Source: a virus. Taken from it: a stretch of 27,615 nt of DNA. The notes beneath the pieces are model-generated. The model did not search any database, was not told the DNA's origin, and saw only the letters and a program-made list of their open reading frames with translations. Where the stretch lies: positions 1 through 27,615 of IMG/VR virus record IMGVR_UViG_3300049005_000031. The stretch is one strand, 5' to 3'. The position numbers and the translations under genes were made by a program. Positions 13,402 to 22,913 of this stretch are shown here, piece by piece; positions within the stretch are counted from its first letter, which is position 1, and each line of letters starts with the position of its first letter.

Positions 13402-16400
13402 ATGTCCGTGTACGAATATTCAGTACGGATCAAGACCACGCTCGACGACTCTTCGCTGCCGGAAGAGCACCGCCGCCTGCTCGCCAAACTCGAAAGGAGT
13501 TCCGAAGAATCTTCACAGCGGATCAAAAAGTCGGCTACTAGCGCACAGAGCGAAGCTAGTCGCGCCGCCGAGCAGAGTGCGCCGATCATCATCCGCACCT
13601 ATGAGCGCGAGGCGGCTGCGGCTGAGGCATCCGCCGCCAAGCAAATTGCCGCGACGCGCGCCCTCACGGCGGAAGAAATAAAGTTACAAGAAGTCCGACG
13701 CCGCACGCAGTTCCAACGGGTCGGCGTCTCCGGGGCGGAGTTGGATCGGCTGGGCGTCCCGAAGATCGGATCGGGGTTAAGCGGGGCGGCGGAGAAGGAA
13801 GCGGCTGCGAGTCTGCAACGCCAGCGCGCGATGTGGACGACTTCGGTCGGCGACCTTGAGAAGGGGGTAAAAACCTCTGCGGCTTCGACCGCGCGGCTTA
13901 GCTCCGAGACGGACAAGCTCATCGCCAACTCTGCTAGGGCAATCAGCGGGGCGGAGAGCGCAGCTGTTCGTGCCGAGGCTTCCATCGCTCGCACCACCGC
14001 GAGCATAGGCGCGGCGAAGGCTGAAGCATCTAGTTTCGGCGGCATCATCGCGGGCTTGGCGAGCCCGGTTGGGATCGCCGTCGCCGCGTTCACGGTATTA
14101 GCAACGGTCGCGATAGGCGCGGGTGCTGCCGCCTTCAAAGTGTCCGACGATTTCGCGAAGACGGGCCGGCAGATTGCATTCACTTCCGAGCAGACGGGGC
14201 TCTCCATCCAGAATGTTAGTGCCTTACGCGTCGGCATGACGCTGTTGGGTAAGGACATTAATTCACTCTCGCCCTCAATCAATCTCTATCTCAAAAATTT
14301 ATCCGAAGCCGCGCACGGTAACGTTCAAGCGGCGGCTACTTTTAAACGCTTCGGTTTAGACGCTAAGGCTGGGATTCAAGACCCGAACAAAGCCATCGAG
14401 GACTTGATCAAGCGTCTCGGAGAGATCGAGAACCCGGCGGAGAGGGCGGACGCGGCGTTTAAGCTGGCGGGGCGTGGCGCGAAAGACCTCGCACTGATCG
14501 CGGCGGAAGCGCACGGCAGTCTGAAAGAGCTGCAAGCGACTGCGGACAGGCTGGGAGTCGCTTTTTCCGAGAACGATGTAGCCGCCTCAAAAGAATTCGA
14601 GAAGTCCCTAGCATTACTGAAGCTACAAATCGAAGGGGTCGGCTACAGCATCGCGCGCGAAGTGCTGCCCACGGTAGGGAACGCGATCACTAAGATCGGC
14701 GGCTACCTGCAAGAAAATCAAGAGGCGTGGAAGGCTTGGGGTAAATCTCTCTCCACGAGTGTAGACGAAGGCTCTAAGGTACTCACTTTTCTTGACGAGA
14801 TCGCGGCGCACGCCAACACGGCCGAGCGGGAGGCGGAAGACCTCGGCGTCCGCATCCGTCAACTCGCGCTCGCGGAGGCAGGCGCACCAAACCCGCGGGC
14901 GAGCGGGGCGGATGACTTCTTCGGTCGCCTGATGCGGCTCTCGAAGGCAGAACTCGGCATCGGGCATGAACCGGGAAGATTGAACCGCGGCGAGGAGGAG
15001 TATGTCGCCCCGTCCGACATGGGGCGCGTGGGTGAGACGAAGCCGAAGCCGAAGCCATTCGGAGAGATAGGAGACGTTGCGCCGCGAAAGGCGCGCGTCG
15101 GCGCAGACCCCGCCGACGCGGCGATTCAGAAACTCAACAAAGACATAACCACCGTCGAACGTCTCACCAGCGACGCGATGGAGAACCTCCAGCGCGCCTA
15201 CAGTCTCGGCTTGATCGGGGTCGCCGACTACGCGGCTAAAGCCCGGAGGATAGAAGAGAAGCGCACTACTGATGTTAGCGCGCTCTTACAACAGGAGCGC
15301 GATCTCGCGGTCGGTAAAAAGAAGGATCAGGCGAACGCCCTCGCTGCCATCGACGACAAGATCACGGAGGAAGTCAGTAAGAACGCGAAGAACAGAATCA
15401 GGATTACCGAGCAGACCGAATCCGATCAGCTCGACATGTTTAGGCGCATCGGCGAGGCGAGCCTTGACCTGTCGGTTTCCTCCGGTAAGCGGCGCACTGA
15501 CGCCCTGCGCGCGTCCGCGGAATTAGGCATCAAGACGCACGCCGACGCGGAAGCAGAGATCGACAAGATAGAGCGTGCCGCGTTTCTCCGAGAAGATAAA
15601 TGGCTCGCGGCGCAGCAGGAGCAATACAAAAAAGGCTCGAAGCAGTTTCAGGACTTCGCGATCAAGAGGATCAAAATTGCCGACGACGAGGCGGCGCGGA
15701 TTGAAGAGTCGCAGGATCGCATCTTCGCCGCTCTTAGTAAGGACGCACGGAAGTTAGAAGAACTCGATCAACTGCTGACGGGCGTCGAGCGGGAGAATAT
15801 ACAACGCCGCAACGAGATAAACAGGGGACGCATTGATCTGTTGGGGAGGTTGGGCGGCGATCCGAAGTACGTTCGACAGTTAGGGCAAAGCCAATCTGCC
15901 GCCGAAGAGAATCAGCGATACACAGCGGAGCGACAGGAGAATGCCAACCAAAGGTTAACTGCTCTCGCGAAGGCGTCAAAGAATCAGATCGGGATGATCA
16001 ATGATGACTTCCGGCAGCGCGACGAACTCGCCGAGCAGGAGCACCAGCTCAGGCTCGAAGAGATCATGCTCGAACCTTTAATCCGTTATCGCGAGAAGCT
16101 GGCGGAGATCGCCGGCTCCATCGGCGACATCTTCGGCAACGCGTTCTCGGCGCTGGGGCAGAAGGGCCGATCGTTCTTCGGCGAGTTGAAGAGCGGGTTC
16201 TCCGATCTGTTCAGGAGCATCGTCCGGGACTTCATCTCGAGCCGGGTCAAGCAGTACATCGAGAGCCTGTTCAACCCGACTTACGCTGCCACGAGGCAAG
16301 GCGGCCAGTCGTCCGGCGGCGGCATCCTCTCGACCATCTTCGGCGGCATCGGCTCGATCTTCCGCCCGCAAGGCGCGGCGGGCTTCCCCTCGACCCCCGG

Positions 16401-17625
16401 CTTCAACCCCAACGTCGGCGGCTTCAACCTCGGCTCGCTCTTCGGCTCGTCGGGCAGCCCGTCGGGCGGGGCGGGCGGCATCTTGTCTTCAATCCTCGGC
16501 GGCGGCTCTAATTTATCCGCGCCCGTCTCCGCCTCGCTGCCCGTCACGTCGGCGGCGCAGCGCGCCGCCATGCTCGGCACGGTCTTCCCCGCGGGCGTGC
16601 CCAACTTGACGCGCTCCCTGCTGTCCGGCTTCGGCTTCGGCCTCAAGCCCGGATCGGGCGGCGCGCTCTCTGCGCTCGCGCCCCTGCTCGGCGTGAGTCT
16701 GGGCTCGTCGCTCGGCGGCTCTTCCGGCTTGGGTCGGATACTCGGCGGCGTGGGCGGCGGGCTGCTCGGCGTCGGGCTCACCGCCGCGCCCGGCTTCCTC
16801 GGCACCGGGGCTCTCGCCGCGCTGTTCAGCAACCCCTTCACGGCGGTCGCGGGCGGCGCGCTGCTCGTCGGCGCGTTGGTACTCGCGAGGAATTCGGCGC
16901 GCCGCCGCGACGAGACGACCAGGAACGCGCTCTCGAACGACACCGGCACCGCCATCTGGCAACTGATCGGGCAAGCCAAAGCCGGCACCCTCGGCTTGAA
17001 CGAGGCGAAGGCGCAGTGGGCGCAGATTCAGCAGAAGTACCTGGCGGGCGCGAACGCGATCAAGGATAAGAGGACCCGCCAGCACGCGCTCGATCAGTGG
17101 TCCCACGACTTCATGCCGCTGCAAAAGATTCTCTACCAGGCGGCGGCGCAAGCCGACACGCAAAAGGCTCAGGCGCAGTTGCTGCACCAGACCTACGCCG
17201 TGAGCTCTTTCGCCTCGGGCGGGTTCGTCGGCGGCTTTTCCGACGGCGGGATGATGATGCCGTTCAGGGGGCGCGTCCCCGGCGTTTATAACAAAAAAGA
17301 CGACCGGCTGGCATTGCTGACGGGCGACGAGGTCGTGCTGACGCCGCCGCAGTGGCAGCCCATCCGGCACTACCTGAAGGCGGCGGGCGTGAGGGGGTTC
17401 GAGGGCGGGGGCGCCGCCTTCGGGGCGGCGGCGCGCGCGGCCGGCTTCGGGGGCGACACGCACGTCAGCGTCACCATCTACCCGGACAAGACCGCGACGG
17501 TGGAACTCGACTCGCCGCTGCTCCGCGAGAAGATCGTGAAGACGGTGCGCGCCGACATCCGCTCGAACCCGGCGGACATCCCCGGCGACATCGACATGTC
17601 GAATAAGAAGACGAGGGGGTACTGA
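13402..17625 (+). CDS. Tail tape measure protein
   Basis: The 1407-residue protein sets tail length and helps DNA entry. Evidence: it is the largest gene, placed after the chaperones, with long charged helical and coiled-coil stretches (about residues 10-210 and 570-900), a hydrophobic segment at about 213-245 (GGIIAGLASPVGIAVAAF), a Gly-rich region with hydrophobic runs at about 1113-1163 (near the sequence GGLLGVGLTAAPGFLGTG), and a C-terminal tail-tip-type segment (ASGGFVGGFSDGG...PGVYNKKDDRLALLTGDEVVLTP) seen in many tape measures. At 0.15 nm per residue the tail would be about 210 nm. No lysozyme or peptidase domain is recognised. Codon use changes near 16000 from relaxed to strongly GC-biased, suggesting a recombinant gene. 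A start directly after the preceding stop (AGGTAA-ATG) implies coupled translation. Confidence 0.9.
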   Translation: MSVYEYSVRIKTTLDDSSLPEEHRRLLAKLERSSEESSQRIKKSATSAQSEASRAAEQSAPIIIRTYEREAAAAEASAAKQIAATRALTAEEIKLQEVRRRTQFQRVGVSGAELDRLGVPKIGSGLSGAAEKEAAASLQRQRAMWTTSVGDLEKGVKTSAASTARLSSETDKLIANSARAISGAESAAVRAEASIARTTASIGAAKAEASSFGGIIAGLASPVGIAVAAFTVLATVAIGAGAAAFKVSDDFAKTGRQIAFTSEQTGLSIQNVSALRVGMTLLGKDINSLSPSINLYLKNLSEAAHGNVQAAATFKRFGLDAKAGIQDPNKAIEDLIKRLGEIENPAERADAAFKLAGRGAKDLALIAAEAHGSLKELQATADRLGVAFSENDVAASKEFEKSLALLKLQIEGVGYSIAREVLPTVGNAITKIGGYLQENQEAWKAWGKSLSTSVDEGSKVLTFLDEIAAHANTAEREAEDLGVRIRQLALAEAGAPNPRASGADDFFGRLMRLSKAELGIGHEPGRLNRGEEEYVAPSDMGRVGETKPKPKPFGEIGDVAPRKARVGADPADAAIQKLNKDITTVERLTSDAMENLQRAYSLGLIGVADYAAKARRIEEKRTTDVSALLQQERDLAVGKKKDQANALAAIDDKITEEVSKNAKNRIRITEQTESDQLDMFRRIGEASLDLSVSSGKRRTDALRASAELGIKTHADAEAEIDKIERAAFLREDKWLAAQQEQYKKGSKQFQDFAIKRIKIADDEAARIEESQDRIFAALSKDARKLEELDQLLTGVERENIQRRNEINRGRIDLLGRLGGDPKYVRQLGQSQSAAEENQRYTAERQENANQRLTALAKASKNQIGMINDDFRQRDELAEQEHQLRLEEIMLEPLIRYREKLAEIAGSIGDIFGNAFSALGQKGRSFFGELKSGFSDLFRSIVRDFISSRVKQYIESLFNPTYAATRQGGQSSGGGILSTIFGGIGSIFRPQGAAGFPSTPGFNPNVGGFNLGSLFGSSGSPSGGAGGILSSILGGGSNLSAPVSASLPVTSAAQRAAMLGTVFPAGVPNLTRSLLSGFGFGLKPGSGGALSALAPLLGVSLGSSLGGSSGLGRILGGVGGGLLGVGLTAAPGFLGTGALAALFSNPFTAVAGGALLVGALVLARNSARRRDETTRNALSNDTGTAIWQLIGQAKAGTLGLNEAKAQWAQIQQKYLAGANAIKDKRTRQHALDQWSHDFMPLQKILYQAAAQADTQKAQAQLLHQTYAVSSFASGGFVGGFSDGGMMMPFRGRVPGVYNKKDDRLALLTGDEVVLTPPQWQPIRHYLKAAGVRGFEGGGAAFGAAARAAGFGGDTHVSVTIYPDKTATVELDSPLLREKIVKTVRADIRSNPADIPGDIDMSNKKTRGY

Positions 17626-17627
17626 GG

Positions 17628-17816
17628 ATGAAGCATCACGAGTTAAGGGCGGTCACGATCAGCTTCGGCGTGGTGACGGGCGCGCCGGATCGCGATCTGA
17701 TGATTTTATTTAACCGGGCGCTGCTGGGCGTGCCGGGGGTGCGCCCGCTGATGTTGGAAACGAAGCTCTCGCCGGCCGAGGTGATCAGACCGAAGGCGCG
17801 GAGGGTCAGGCGATGA
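17628..17816 (+). CDS. Small hypothetical protein after the tape measure (62 aa)
   Basis: I do not recognise it. The ATG lies two bases after the tape measure stop (TGAGGATG) and the stop overlaps the next small ATG (ATGA), so it sits in a translational chain. It begins MKHHELRAVTISFGVVTG and ends with a basic tail (PKARRVRR). Position suggests a tail-assembly or minor tail component. No motif is recognised. Confidence 0.6.
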   Translation: MKHHELRAVTISFGVVTGAPDRDLMILFNRALLGVPGVRPLMLETKLSPAEVIRPKARRVRR

Positions 17817-17923
17817 AGAAGGTCTGGGAAGAGAATGAGTCTTTCAATCTGAAACAGGGCGCGGCGTTCGCCGCCAACGCCGCGGGGCGTGCCGAAAGGG
17901 AGTTGAAGAGGGGGGCGAAATAG
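17813..17923 (+). CDS. Very small hypothetical protein (36 aa)
   Basis: A 36-codon frame starts by ATGA overlap with the preceding gene, with GGAGGGTCAGG upstream as ribosome-binding site, and ends two bases before the next GTG. The product is helical and charged, with an Ala-rich middle (QGAAFAANAAGRAERELKR). The tight packing on both sides argues that it is translated, but a coupling spacer without a functional product is possible. Confidence 0.5.
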   Translation: MKKVWEENESFNLKQGAAFAANAAGRAERELKRGAK

Positions 17924-17925
17924 CC

Positions 17926-18537
17926 GTGGCAGGACGCGACGCGCAGGGCGCGACCTTCGACGCGATACTCGCCGGCGACGCCTTCGACTCGGCGGAGCTC
18001 CTCGTGCTCACGCTCGCCGACGGCGTGACCGTCATCCACCTGTCCGACGTGCCCGTGACCGTCGGCGCGCAACCTTACGTGCCGGACGTGAGGGAGCCGG
18101 GCGAGCCGAAGTTCTCGCAGGGCGGCAACACCGACGGCATGAGGATCGGACTCGACAACACGGACGGCGCGTACTCCGCGACCGACGCGGCGGGCGACTC
18201 ACTCCTCGAGGGCGCGACGTACCGCTACCTGAGGGCGGTCTCCTACCCCGGCGCGAACGACTGGCACGCGGACGAGATAGACGACGGCAGGTTGAGGGAC
18301 GTGGAGATCGATCAGGGGCTCGCGCACTTCTCCCTCATCTCCGACATGAGCGACCCGTCGAGGGTCGTCTCCGGCGAGGTCGTCACGCTGGAAGAGCTGA
18401 CGGTCGTCTCCGAAGTGGTCACGACCGGCGGCGGCGATCGTGTCGGCGGCGGCGGCGGATCGAACGGCTGGCGGCGCGACAACTACTTCGACTACCTGCG
18501 CGACCGGCAACTGGGCAGGGAGAATCGGGCGTACTGA
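17926..18537 (+). CDS. Putative tail tip / distal tail protein (DUF2163-like N-domain)
   Basis: The 203-residue protein begins with a beta-rich domain (about residues 10-150) that reads like the first domain of tail-tip proteins in siphoviruses: LLVLTLADGVTVIHLSDVPVTV, then YVPDVREPGEPKFSQGGNTDG and a DDGRLRDVEIDQG turn. It ends with a Gly-rich linker and a polar tail (NGWRRDNYFDYLRDRQLGR). It uses a GTG start just after the preceding small gene, and its stop overlaps the next ATG (TGATG). The family label is from the pattern of short strands and position, not a diagnostic motif. It probably connects the tape measure end and tube to the large tail protein that follows. Confidence 0.5.
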   Translation: MAGRDAQGATFDAILAGDAFDSAELLVLTLADGVTVIHLSDVPVTVGAQPYVPDVREPGEPKFSQGGNTDGMRIGLDNTDGAYSATDAAGDSLLEGATYRYLRAVSYPGANDWHADEIDDGRLRDVEIDQGLAHFSLISDMSDPSRVVSGEVVTLEELTVVSEVVTTGGGDRVGGGGGSNGWRRDNYFDYLRDRQLGRENRAY

Positions 18538-21500
18538 TGGCTACCCAGACCACACTCGTCGACGCGTTCGGGCGGCAGGCGACCGAGGGCTTGCGGCGCT
18601 GGGTCGGCCGGGTCGGCAGCCGCTGGGGCGGGATCGATCTGGTCGGCTCCGGCGAGATGGACGGCGTCGACAAAGCCTATTACGCCTCGGGGCGCGAACT
18701 GCCGGAGTTCGATTCGGCGGGCGCGCGCAACTGGAAGCTCCACTCGACCGACCCGGGCGTCGAGAGCGGCGCGCCGGAACTGATACCGGGTTTGCCGTTC
18801 TTCAAGACGAAGGGGCAGACCTGGATCGAGTGGCTCTTGCCCGAAGACTACACGACGGGCGACGACACGCCGCAGGCGATACTGTGGATGCTGCGCTGTC
18901 TGAAGGTGTGGGACTACACCCTGAGCGGCGGCGACCTCGTGCGCTCGGCGTCGAAAATCTTCTCGGCGAACAACGCGCTCGTCAGCCTCTTCATCGGCAC
19001 GGAGCGGATCAGGCGCCCGCTCTCCGGCTTCCACGGCGCCGACTGGATGGCCTTCCGCGACAGGTGCTCGGGTACGATCACCTTCGACGGCGGGACGGGC
19101 CTGAAGGGCGAATACTTCGACGGCGACGCCCTCGCGGGAGCGCCCAAGATCACGCGCAACGACGCCTACGTAGATTTCACGTGGGACGGCGTGTTCCCTT
19201 CGCCCGCCATCGGGGCCGATCCGTGGTCGGCGCGCTGGACCGGCAAGGTCAAGCCGCAGTTCGGCGAGACCTACACCTTCTACACAAAATCCGATGACGG
19301 CGCGCGGCTGTCAGTGAACGGCGTCCAGCTCGTCAACGACTGGGCCGACGGCGCGGAGCGGGAGCAGAGCGGCCAGGTCGCCCTGTCCGCCGGCGCGGAG
19401 TACGACATCGTGCTCGAATACTACCAGCGGCGCGGCCCGGCCCGGATCGCGCTCTCCTGGTCTTCCGCGTCGCGCCCGAAACAGATCGTGCCGCAGGATC
19501 GCCTCTCGCCGGGGGCGCGCCAGGTCGAGCGCTTCGACGCGCACGTCGCCTTCCCCCAGACGCTCCCCGCCCCGACCGCCTTCGAGTCGGTGATGCGGCG
19601 CGCGCCGGGCTGCGACTGGTACAAGGCGAACGGCAAGGTGAGGGTCTGGTCGTCGCCCGACCGCCCCGTGCTGAAGCGCTTCACCTACGATCTCAGCCAG
19701 CTCGCGCGCCTCCCCAACGTCGTCGACGGCTCGTTCAAGATGCGCCCGCGCTCCCGCGAGGATCAGCCCGACTACGCGACCTTCACCTTCTTCGATCTGG
19801 ACGACGCGCTCTACAAGGAGCGCACCTTCACCGTCGATCGCAGGGCGGACAAGACGAAGCCGCCGAAGTCGCCGATCGGCCCCGTCCCGCTCGGGGTCTG
19901 CGGCTGGAGCCTCGCCTCGCGCATCGGCGCGTCCGAGATGAACCTGATCGCGCTCTCGATGACGACCGACCTCGCCGGCTTCGCGGACTCCTACAACGTG
20001 GTCAGGGGCGGCGTGGTCGAGACCTCGCACGAGGTGCCGGGCTGGAGGGAGTCGTCGCCGCCGCGCCTCATGATCACCGAGGAGCAGTTCCTCACCAGGG
20101 GCGTGGCTGACGACCGCCGCTTCTCCGCGCGCCTCCACGCCCCCGACTACTACTCCGACGACGCGCACGAGGCGCTGCCGCCCCGCGTCGTCTCCGACAT
20201 CCCGTCGCCGTTCGTCGCGCCGCCGGCGGTCGTCTCCGTGGCCATGCTCCGGGCCGACCGCTGGCTGCCGGACGACACGGACGTGCCGCTCATACAGGGC
20301 GTCGTGCGGTTCGCGGCGCACCCGTACACGCAGCGCGGGAGGGTGTGGTTGAAGCGCCCGATGAAGCCGTTCACGGCCGACGCGGGGACGGACGCGCTCA
20401 CTTCCGTAAACCACGGATTCGCCGAAGGGCAGAAGGTCGAAGTCATCACGTCGGGCACGCTGCCGGCGCCGCTCGCGGTCGCCACCCCCTACTACGTCCG
20501 CGACGTGACGCAAGGGTCGTTCAAGCTCTCCGCGACTCCGGGCGGTGTGGTGATTAATTTAACGTCGGCGGGGACGGGCGCGAACGACGTGCGGGAACTC
20601 GATTTCGTCGACACGGGGATCCTCGTCGTGCCCGATCCGGCGACGCTCCGGGGCACGTTCGAGATAGAGAACGTGTCTTTGGGCAGGCACGACGTGCGCG
20701 TCGTCGCCGAGTCGTTGAAGGGCGTCTCGCGGGGCCTGGGCGATGCGCAAAGCTACCAGGTGGTGATCGAGTCGCGCGCGAACGTCTCGACGCCGGCCGG
20801 CTTGGCCATCGCCAACGTCACGCGCGCCGGCCTACGCCTCACCTGGTCGGCGAGCCCCGAAGTGTACGTCGTCGGCTACAAGGTCGAGCGTTATAACGGC
20901 TCGGCGTGGTCGGTCGTGGCGGCACGTGTAGACTCTCTCGAATGGAGCGACCCCGCGTCTTTCGACGGCGCGCAGTACCGCGTCACCGCGCTCGGCAGGG
21001 GCGGCTTGGACAGCGCGGCTTCCGCGGCCGTCACCTTCGAAGCCTCGACACTCTTCGGCACGACCGCGCCGGTCGTAAGTGTCATCACCCTCAAAGGCAC
21101 GGCTTCGTTTCTCGTCTCGCCGCCTGCCGGAATGATGCAGACTGGTCGTGACGCGATTTTGAGAATCAGGGCGCGGGTGACGACTTACGACTCCTCGTCT
21201 AACGTGCCGAACGAAAACTTCTACTGGTTCGAGGCCAGCGCGAAACCGTCGCAAATCAATTTCCCCGCGCCGCTCCGCAAAGGCGCCGTCTACGAGGTCG
21301 ACATCAACCTCGCCTACCAATTCTTCGGCGGCGCGCTCGGAACTGAAACGCTAGCCGCGGTGATAGGGAACTACTCTACGCAGCAACAGTCCGGCGACAC
21401 GCTGGTCTCGGCGAGCGAGACTTCTCCGGGCGTGGTGTCGATCGTCGCTCAGACCTTCGGCGGCGAGAAGACCGTCACCGCGCCCGGCGGCGCGCGCTTC

Positions 21501-21647
21501 CTCGGCTACACCACTTCGGCACTCCCGCCGTCGACGACCGAGTTGCCGAGCGACAAGGACTGGTGCTTCCACTACGACACCGCGCTGTCGAAGCTGTACG
21601 CCGCCTTCAACATCTCCGGGACCATCAAGAAGGTCGAGTTGACGTGA
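18537..21647 (+). CDS. Large tail tip protein with PA14 and fibronectin III domains
   Basis: This 1036-residue protein is probably the tail-tip hub or host-recognition protein. Domains: an N-terminal tail-type region (residues 1-180); a PA14/GLEYA-like domain at about 184-325, with GLKGEYFDG, the strand FTWDGVFPSP, the typical TYTFYTKSDDGARLSVNG block and a YDIVLEYYQRRGPARIALSW end; a mixed middle region; and a fibronectin type III domain at about 748-834 (TPAGLAIANVTRAGLRLTWS ... YKVERYNGSAWSVV). PA14 domains usually bind carbohydrate, so contact with host surface glycan is plausible. The start overlaps the preceding stop by one base (TGATG). There is no peptidase or lysozyme motif that I can see. 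Whether it is a hub (lambda J-like) or an accessory fibre is unresolved. Confidence 0.8.
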   Translation: MATQTTLVDAFGRQATEGLRRWVGRVGSRWGGIDLVGSGEMDGVDKAYYASGRELPEFDSAGARNWKLHSTDPGVESGAPELIPGLPFFKTKGQTWIEWLLPEDYTTGDDTPQAILWMLRCLKVWDYTLSGGDLVRSASKIFSANNALVSLFIGTERIRRPLSGFHGADWMAFRDRCSGTITFDGGTGLKGEYFDGDALAGAPKITRNDAYVDFTWDGVFPSPAIGADPWSARWTGKVKPQFGETYTFYTKSDDGARLSVNGVQLVNDWADGAEREQSGQVALSAGAEYDIVLEYYQRRGPARIALSWSSASRPKQIVPQDRLSPGARQVERFDAHVAFPQTLPAPTAFESVMRRAPGCDWYKANGKVRVWSSPDRPVLKRFTYDLSQLARLPNVVDGSFKMRPRSREDQPDYATFTFFDLDDALYKERTFTVDRRADKTKPPKSPIGPVPLGVCGWSLASRIGASEMNLIALSMTTDLAGFADSYNVVRGGVVETSHEVPGWRESSPPRLMITEEQFLTRGVADDRRFSARLHAPDYYSDDAHEALPPRVVSDIPSPFVAPPAVVSVAMLRADRWLPDDTDVPLIQGVVRFAAHPYTQRGRVWLKRPMKPFTADAGTDALTSVNHGFAEGQKVEVITSGTLPAPLAVATPYYVRDVTQGSFKLSATPGGVVINLTSAGTGANDVRELDFVDTGILVVPDPATLRGTFEIENVSLGRHDVRVVAESLKGVSRGLGDAQSYQVVIESRANVSTPAGLAIANVTRAGLRLTWSASPEVYVVGYKVERYNGSAWSVVAARVDSLEWSDPASFDGAQYRVTALGRGGLDSAASAAVTFEASTLFGTTAPVVSVITLKGTASFLVSPPAGMMQTGRDAILRIRARVTTYDSSSNVPNENFYWFEASAKPSQINFPAPLRKGAVYEVDINLAYQFFGGALGTETLAAVIGNYSTQQQSGDTLVSASETSPGVVSIVAQTFGGEKTVTAPGGARFLGYTTSALPPSTTELPSDKDWCFHYDTALSKLYAAFNISGTIKKVELT

Positions 21648-21832
21648 TGATCAGAATCGCCGCCGCCCTGCTCGCGGTCGCGCTCGTGCTCGGGCGCTGC
21701 GACACCCGCCACCCGCAAGGGGACTGCGCGGAGAGGCTCTGTCACTACGTCACCGACTACGGCGCGGGCAAGCAGCCGGTCGGCTACCACGTCGTCTGCG
21801 ACTGCCGGCCGCGCGCGGGCGGGGGGTTCTAA
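21647..21832 (+). CDS. Small exported cysteine-rich protein (61 aa)
   Basis: The protein starts with a signal-like or membrane-anchor segment (MIRIAAALLAVALVLG) followed by a 44-residue region with five cysteines (first at residue 18, then in GDC, RLC and VVCDC). The sequence LGRC at 15-18 is a poor lipobox, because Arg precedes Cys, so lipoprotein processing is uncertain. The start is coupled to the preceding stop (TGATG), and its stop directly precedes the next ATG. The position, between two tail genes, is odd for an exported protein. A spanin-like or disulfide-rich accessory is possible, but I cannot assign one. Confidence 0.55.
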   Translation: MIRIAAALLAVALVLGRCDTRHPQGDCAERLCHYVTDYGAGKQPVGYHVVCDCRPRAGGGF

Positions 21833-22909
21833 ATGATTAACGTGGCACTGGCGGCGAACGGCGCGACCGCGGCGGCGACGAGCGAGGCGGGGGCCGGGTA
21901 CGCGGCGGCGAAGGCGATTAACGGGGATCGGATCGGCGCCGACTACGACTCCGGCGGCGCGAACAGCGCCTGGGCGGCGTCGGGCACCGTGCCGGCGACG
22001 CAGCAGTCGATCACCGTGGACTTCGGGCAGATGCGCAGCGTCACCGAGATCGACGTGTTCAGCGCCCAGGACGCGCACTCCGCGCCGTCGCCGCCGACGC
22101 TCACGATGACGGGCGGTCTGTACGTCCTCCAGAATTTTAGCCTGGACTACTGGACGGGCTCGGCGTGGGCGGCGATACCCGGCGCGGCGGTCACCGCGAA
22201 CGACAAGATTTGGAAGCAGTTCACGTTCCCCGCGATCTTGACGACGAAGATCCGCCTGAACGTGACCGCCACCGGCGACACCTTCGTCCGCGTCGTGGAG
22301 CTGGAGGCGTGGGGGAACCAGCCGCCGCTCTCGCCGCCGGCGGCGATCCTCGGCGGCAACGAGGTGCAACTGTTCTCCGCCCCGTCCGCGGTCGTGTGGT
22401 CGACCAACGTCGGCACGCTTTTCACCGACGCCGCGGCGACCATCCCTTACGACGGCGTGAGCGCGCGCGCCACCATTTACCTGAAGGCGAACAATAAGAC
22501 CGCGACCGGCAGCGTGACGGGCGGCGCCGACACCGCCACGGTCGCCGTCACCGGCGTCTTCCCGCTCACGCCCGACTGGGGCTATAAGGTGTTGACGTTC
22601 GTCCCAGGCGTCGTCTCCACCGCCGAGGACAGGGTGACGACGAAGGTGCGCTACAAGGGCGGCGACTTCTACGGCGTGCAGTTCACGATGACGAGGCGCA
22701 CCGCCGCGGCGTGGTCGGCGTTCGAAGCTTTCCGCGCGCACCACCGGCTGCACCTGCCCTGGTACTTCACCGACCCGGAGACGGGGATCAGGTACAGGCT
22801 GAAGTTCGATCAGTCCGACTACGAGGCGGAGCGCAGCAACGCGGGGCGCGGCATCTACGACGACAACAACTTCAACTGCCTGGCGCGCAAGTACTCCGGC
22901 TCGCTCTGA
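21833..22909 (+). CDS. Tail protein with N-terminal discoidin (F5/8 C-like) domain
   Basis: The 358-residue protein probably contributes to receptor binding at the tail tip. Residues about 2-165 read as a discoidin/F5-8 type C domain: NVALAANGATAAATS, then AINGDR, SAWAASG, QQSITVDFGQMRSVTEIDVF, a long strand set, and TKIRLNVTATGDTFVRVVELEAWG at the end. Such domains commonly bind sugars. The middle (165-250) is an Ig-like Thr/Ala-rich linker. The C-terminal 110 residues (YKVLTFVPG to the end), with HLPWYFTDPETGIRYRLKF, resemble minor tail proteins that attach to the tip. It is the last late gene on this strand and ends 4 bases before a convergent gene; no terminator is visible between them. 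Confidence 0.7.
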   Translation: MINVALAANGATAAATSEAGAGYAAAKAINGDRIGADYDSGGANSAWAASGTVPATQQSITVDFGQMRSVTEIDVFSAQDAHSAPSPPTLTMTGGLYVLQNFSLDYWTGSAWAAIPGAAVTANDKIWKQFTFPAILTTKIRLNVTATGDTFVRVVELEAWGNQPPLSPPAAILGGNEVQLFSAPSAVVWSTNVGTLFTDAAATIPYDGVSARATIYLKANNKTATGSVTGGADTATVAVTGVFPLTPDWGYKVLTFVPGVVSTAEDRVTTKVRYKGGDFYGVQFTMTRRTAAAWSAFEAFRAHHRLHLPWYFTDPETGIRYRLKFDQSDYEAERSNAGRGIYDDNNFNCLARKYSGSL

Positions 22910-22913
22910 GGGA

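Noticed and set aside
19311-20513. 400-codon minus-strand frame inside the large tail gene
   Set aside because: Arg/Val/Glu-rich shadow of the forward gene with no recognisable domain or start signal.
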